A stretch of DNA of 64,000 bases from Cellvibrionaceae bacterium 1162T.S.0a.05 (GTDB lineage: Bacteria > Pseudomonadota > Gammaproteobacteria > Pseudomonadales > Cellvibrionaceae): contig LANB01000001.1 in assembly GCA_000964245.1 (NCBI GenBank), forward strand, positions 1,529,501 to 1,593,500, written 5' to 3'. This document shows, one piece after another, positions 61,563 through 64,000 of the stretch. Under the pieces are notes generated by a model, which saw nothing but the letters and a program-made list of their open reading frames with translations, ran no database searches and had not been told where the DNA came from. How positions within the stretch are numbered: the first letter of the stretch is position 1; each line of letters opens with the position of its first letter. Position numbers and translations under genes: made by a program.

Positions 61563-62054
61563 TCAATTTCCGGTATAACACGTTGCCCCATCGGGCGCAC
61601 CGGTATCCGGGTCGTAATGTGTTGCCGTGACATTGCCGCCGAGGGCAATGCACGTCGCGATCATTTCATTACACGCACTGACACCATTACAATCACTCGC
61701 CCCAGTATCCGGGCCTTGTGCATCCGTATTGGCTGAACCACCTGTGCTAAAACTCGGGACTAACACGCCCTTCATATCCGGCTTATATTGCTGCGGTTTT
61801 TTATCGTCTTTTTTAACAACGGGATAGGGGAGTGGGGTAGGTGCTGGCTTGGCCTGAACCAATTCGCCGTCAGATTTTAAACCTGCGTTTTGTTTGGGTT
61901 TATCGCTGCGCGCAGCTTCTCGCGCGGCCTGGACGGCCGGCAACAATAAACCCACTTCGGATTTTTCATCCCTGGCTTTTAAATCGTCTGCTGCGACATG
62001 AGTTCCCAGCCCAAGCAGAAGAAAACTGAAAATAAAAATGTGTTTACGGTCCAT
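61563..62054 (-). CDS. Small exported protein 1 of the barrel operon
   Basis: About 163 residues from ATG 62054 (MDRKHIFIFSFLLLGLGTHV), signal peptide ending near VAA. The mature part has a Pro/Lys-rich linker (AKPAPTPLPYPVVKKDDKKP) and an acidic, Gly-rich end with four cysteines (SDCNGVSACNEMIATC and GATCYTGN). It may be the exported cargo or a structural subunit of the barrel system. First gene of the unit, 43 bases from the barrel gene. Confidence 0.7.
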   Translation of the reverse strand: MDRKHIFIFSFLLLGLGTHVAADDLKARDEKSEVGLLLPAVQAAREAARSDKPKQNAGLKSDGELVQAKPAPTPLPYPVVKKDDKKPQQYKPDMKGVLVPSFSTGGSANTDAQGPDTGASDCNGVSACNEMIATCIALGGNVTATHYDPDTGAPDGATCYTGN

Positions 62055-62216
62055 CGATATTGCCTCTCTTTGATAAAGCACATGACTCACATCCGTTCGA
62101 ATGAACGGAATTTGCTTACATCTTATTCAAGGCGTGGTATTTGAATATCCCCCAAAATGGGTGAGGCGCGCCGTTTAGCTGCGAAATTAATGAGGAAAGT
62201 CTTTCTTGTTGTACAC

Positions 62217-63608
62217 TTAGGTGTGTAGTGTTACTTGTTCGTGCGCGGGTGTATCGGGGAGCTTCAAGGCACAGAGGGTTCCTCGCCCTTCTTCACTCTC
62301 AATATGCAGTTCAGCGTGAATAAGCTCTGCAAGGTATTTAGCAATGTTTAAACCCAGTCCAAACCCTTCATCTGAATTTGTATTTTTAGCTTGTGTAAAT
62401 TCGTCGCAAACGACAGCGAGCAGCTCTTTAGACATTCCTGGTCCCTTATCAAGTAATTGAATTTCCAGATACCCCCTTCGCCGTCGCACCCCCAGAAGAA
62501 GTTTTGTTCCTTTTGCATAACGCACTGCATTGGAGAGGAAATTACGCAGAATTCTGGCAATAATTTGTTGGTCTGATTTTAAATGTAGCGAACTGTATAC
62601 AACCTTGAGTGTCCCCTGCGACGCAGCGACGATAGATCGATACTCGCGCTCAAGTTCACTGAGCATTTCACCCAATTCAAATTCCTCAATGTTCACCACA
62701 ACAGGGCTTGTGCTTTTATAGGGTGAAATTGTCAGGGTTTCTTCAATTAAATAATTAGCAAAATCAATGGAATTCGAGGCGATATCGATCTGCTCACGTT
62801 GTTGTTTGTTTAAATCACCGGAGGCAACATTAAATACCGCAAAGCGCAGGGCATTAATGGGCTGTCGCAGATCATGACCGATATGCCTGATAAGCTTTTC
62901 ACGTAACATGGCGGCTTCAGCCAATTCCCTGTTTTTTAGTTCAAGTTCTTCCTGAAGCTTTTCTTGTTCAAAACTCAAATGAAGGATTCGAACCTGGCGC
63001 AAGTACAACCAATAGGCAACAACAAGAAGCAGCACAATCGCCGCCGTAAAAGGGAATAAGACACTGGATACGGAAGCCCCACCAGAATGCCAATACTGCA
63101 GAATATAGCTTGAGCCTATTACGAAAAATATCGCCTTGCTAAGAATGTTACCTTTGAACGGTTTAACCGAAATTGTGAGCTGAACAAACAAGGTGACAAC
63201 AACAAGCCACAGTACAATAATCGGTTCGCCCGGCGAAGCGGCGAAGGCATTGACAACCAAAGCAAGCGCAATGGTGCCGTCTTCAAACAAACATGCAAAG
63301 GGCGAAACGTTGGAACCATCCGGGTGACGGCGATAGGAAAGGTATTGGTAAGTAGCATCGACCAGAATAAGAATATAGGCCATCGCAAGATAGGTCACGG
63401 CTTCAGAAACACCTAAATCAAAATTACACATTAACGCCGCAAGAAACGCGCAAATATTAAATTGGAAACTCGAACTTAAGGCTATTTCGATTGGTTTGCG
63501 TGTCGACAGGGCACTGATTATTTTGTCGCCATGCACGCTGTGAGTGACTCCCATCAACTCGCTGGGTTTATCACGCGGCCGAATGTTAATTTCCCTGGAT
63601 TGTTTCAT
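62217..63608 (-). CDS. Membrane sensor histidine kinase
   Basis: About 463 residues from ATG 63608. Six to seven hydrophobic segments in residues 50-215 form a membrane sensor, followed by a coiled coil (LQEELELKNRELAEAAMLRE), the H-box RHIGHDLRQPINALRFAVF with the phospho-acceptor His, and an ATPase domain with N box RILRNFLSNAVRYAKG, G1 LLDKGPGMSK and G2 EGFGLGLNIAKYLAELI. HDLRQP-type H-boxes are seen in many hybrid kinases, but no receiver is attached. It overlaps the membrane protein gene before it and is encoded just upstream of the exported barrel operon. Confidence 0.9.
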   Translation of the reverse strand: MKQSREINIRPRDKPSELMGVTHSVHGDKIISALSTRKPIEIALSSSFQFNICAFLAALMCNFDLGVSEAVTYLAMAYILILVDATYQYLSYRRHPDGSNVSPFACLFEDGTIALALVVNAFAASPGEPIIVLWLVVVTLFVQLTISVKPFKGNILSKAIFFVIGSSYILQYWHSGGASVSSVLFPFTAAIVLLLVVAYWLYLRQVRILHLSFEQEKLQEELELKNRELAEAAMLREKLIRHIGHDLRQPINALRFAVFNVASGDLNKQQREQIDIASNSIDFANYLIEETLTISPYKSTSPVVVNIEEFELGEMLSELEREYRSIVAASQGTLKVVYSSLHLKSDQQIIARILRNFLSNAVRYAKGTKLLLGVRRRRGYLEIQLLDKGPGMSKELLAVVCDEFTQAKNTNSDEGFGLGLNIAKYLAELIHAELHIESEEGRGTLCALKLPDTPAHEQVTLHT

Positions 63609-64000
63609 ACATTGCACGCACGTTCAGGAAATTAATTGTATAGAGTAGATAAAAAGTTGCCGGGACTAACACGAGTACGGGTAATGCTCTCGCGGTCATG
63701 CAAAATATGCGATGGGCAAAGGCAGGACCGCAAAGTAAAGCCTCATTCGTATTCGCGCACATTTCTTCAAGATAGTAAGTATGAGCTTCAGCCGGTAAGC
63801 CGTAAAAAAAACTGAGTGCCGTGGTTATAAAAATAAGTGGAAAGAATACGGTCACCGCAGAGATATGGTAGGGCAGCATAGTTTTCCACCCATAACGTAA
63901 ACCCAGATATAAAAGCCCATATGAAACAGGAAAAAATACAATCATAGGAACCAGCAGGGATTCTTGTGATTGATATCCTGGTACAAATTCAAGCAGCGTT
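63586..64000 (-). CDS. Membrane protein, cut by the window edge
   Basis: The frame from 63586 stays open to the right edge; it does not begin at the ATG 63945, since the preceding 18 codons (TLLEFVPGYQSQESLLVP) are also open. At least 138 residues with several hydrophobic segments (HISAVTVFFPLIFITTALSF, ARALPVLVLVPATFYLLYTI). Its end overlaps the kinase gene by 23 bases, so it is its operon partner, perhaps part of the signal input. No family recognised. Confidence 0.65.
   Translation of the reverse strand, partial: TLLEFVPGYQSQESLLVPMIVFFPVSYGLLYLGLRYGWKTMLPYHISAVTVFFPLIFITTALSFFYGLPAEAHTYYLEEMCANTNEALLCGPAFAHRIFCMTARALPVLVLVPATFYLLYTINFLNVRAMYETIQGN

Noticed and set aside
1-64000. tRNA, rRNA, CRISPR, insertion sequence or phage genes
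   Set aside because: Read through both strands without finding cloverleaf-like clusters, transposase motifs or regular repeat arrays.

Overview
The window reads as chromosomal DNA of a Gammaproteobacterium, most likely a plant-polysaccharide degrader of the Cellvibrionaceae type (Cellvibrio / Saccharophagus / Teredinibacter relatives). This placement is an inference. It rests on a xylose isomerase pathway next to KdgK and a ManD mannonate dehydratase, secreted enzymes with Ser/Gly/Pro-rich linkers, UvrD, YciA and LolA-like proteins of proteobacterial type, and many outer-membrane barrels. No rRNA, tRNA, CRISPR array, insertion sequence or phage gene was seen.

Layout. 1-4.4 kb: high-affinity phosphate uptake (pstS, pstC, pstA, start of pstB, minus strand) with a clear Pho box before pstS. 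4.5-6.4 kb: membrane subunits of a TRAP transporter (dctQ, dctM) without their binding protein. 6.4-12.4 kb: ordinary genes (YciA thioesterase, GST, GlxA-type regulator, SemiSWEET, exported esterase, hotdog thioesterase). 12.7-15.8 kb: small accessory genes and an ECF sigma factor with a membrane partner. 15.8-20.9 kb: an integron gene-cassette array without an integrase in the window. Eight attC sites can be paired by eye, and all genes lie on the minus strand, each ending in or near the attC site below it. The cassettes encode a VOC protein, a small exported protein, an AAC(6')-I-like acetyltransferase, two genes broken by in-frame stops, an ankyrin protein, a DUF2971 protein and two unknowns. 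21.3-22.4 kb: a TakP/DctP-type TRAP binding protein, probably the missing partner of dctQM. 22.5-26.8 kb: uvrD and a two-gene exported unit with an HExxH lipoprotein. 27.2-30.1 kb: a compact signalling operon (CheA-like kinase with PilJ-type sensor, CheY-like receiver, CheX-like phosphatase).

31.3-40.8 kb: tlyA, then sugar catabolism: xylB-galM-xylA opposite a NrtR-like Nudix regulator, a membrane diguanylate cyclase, and kdgK-manD. The last two cover xylose and uronic acid, the two sugars of glucuronoxylan. 41.2-49 kb: an SRPBCC protein, two very large secreted proteins (a zinc-dependent phospholipase C-like protein and an alpha/beta hydrolase), and a divergent regulator with two HTH domains. 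49.1-50.7 kb: a GNAT-nitrilase fusion. 50.8-56 kb: a five-gene operon (LolA-like protein, two paralogous FtsX/MacB-type permeases, ATPase, outer-membrane barrel). 56.1-57 kb: a cold-shock protein and a PLA2-like secreted protein. 57.2-62.1 kb: an exported four-gene unit around a large barrel-like protein with no recognisable family. 62.2-64 kb: a membrane histidine kinase and a membrane protein cut by the window edge.

The best candidates for undescribed biology are the 57-62 kb exported operon, the LolA-ABC-barrel operon, the kinase/receiver/CheX operon, and the cassette array with its AAC(6')-like gene and stop-interrupted cassettes.
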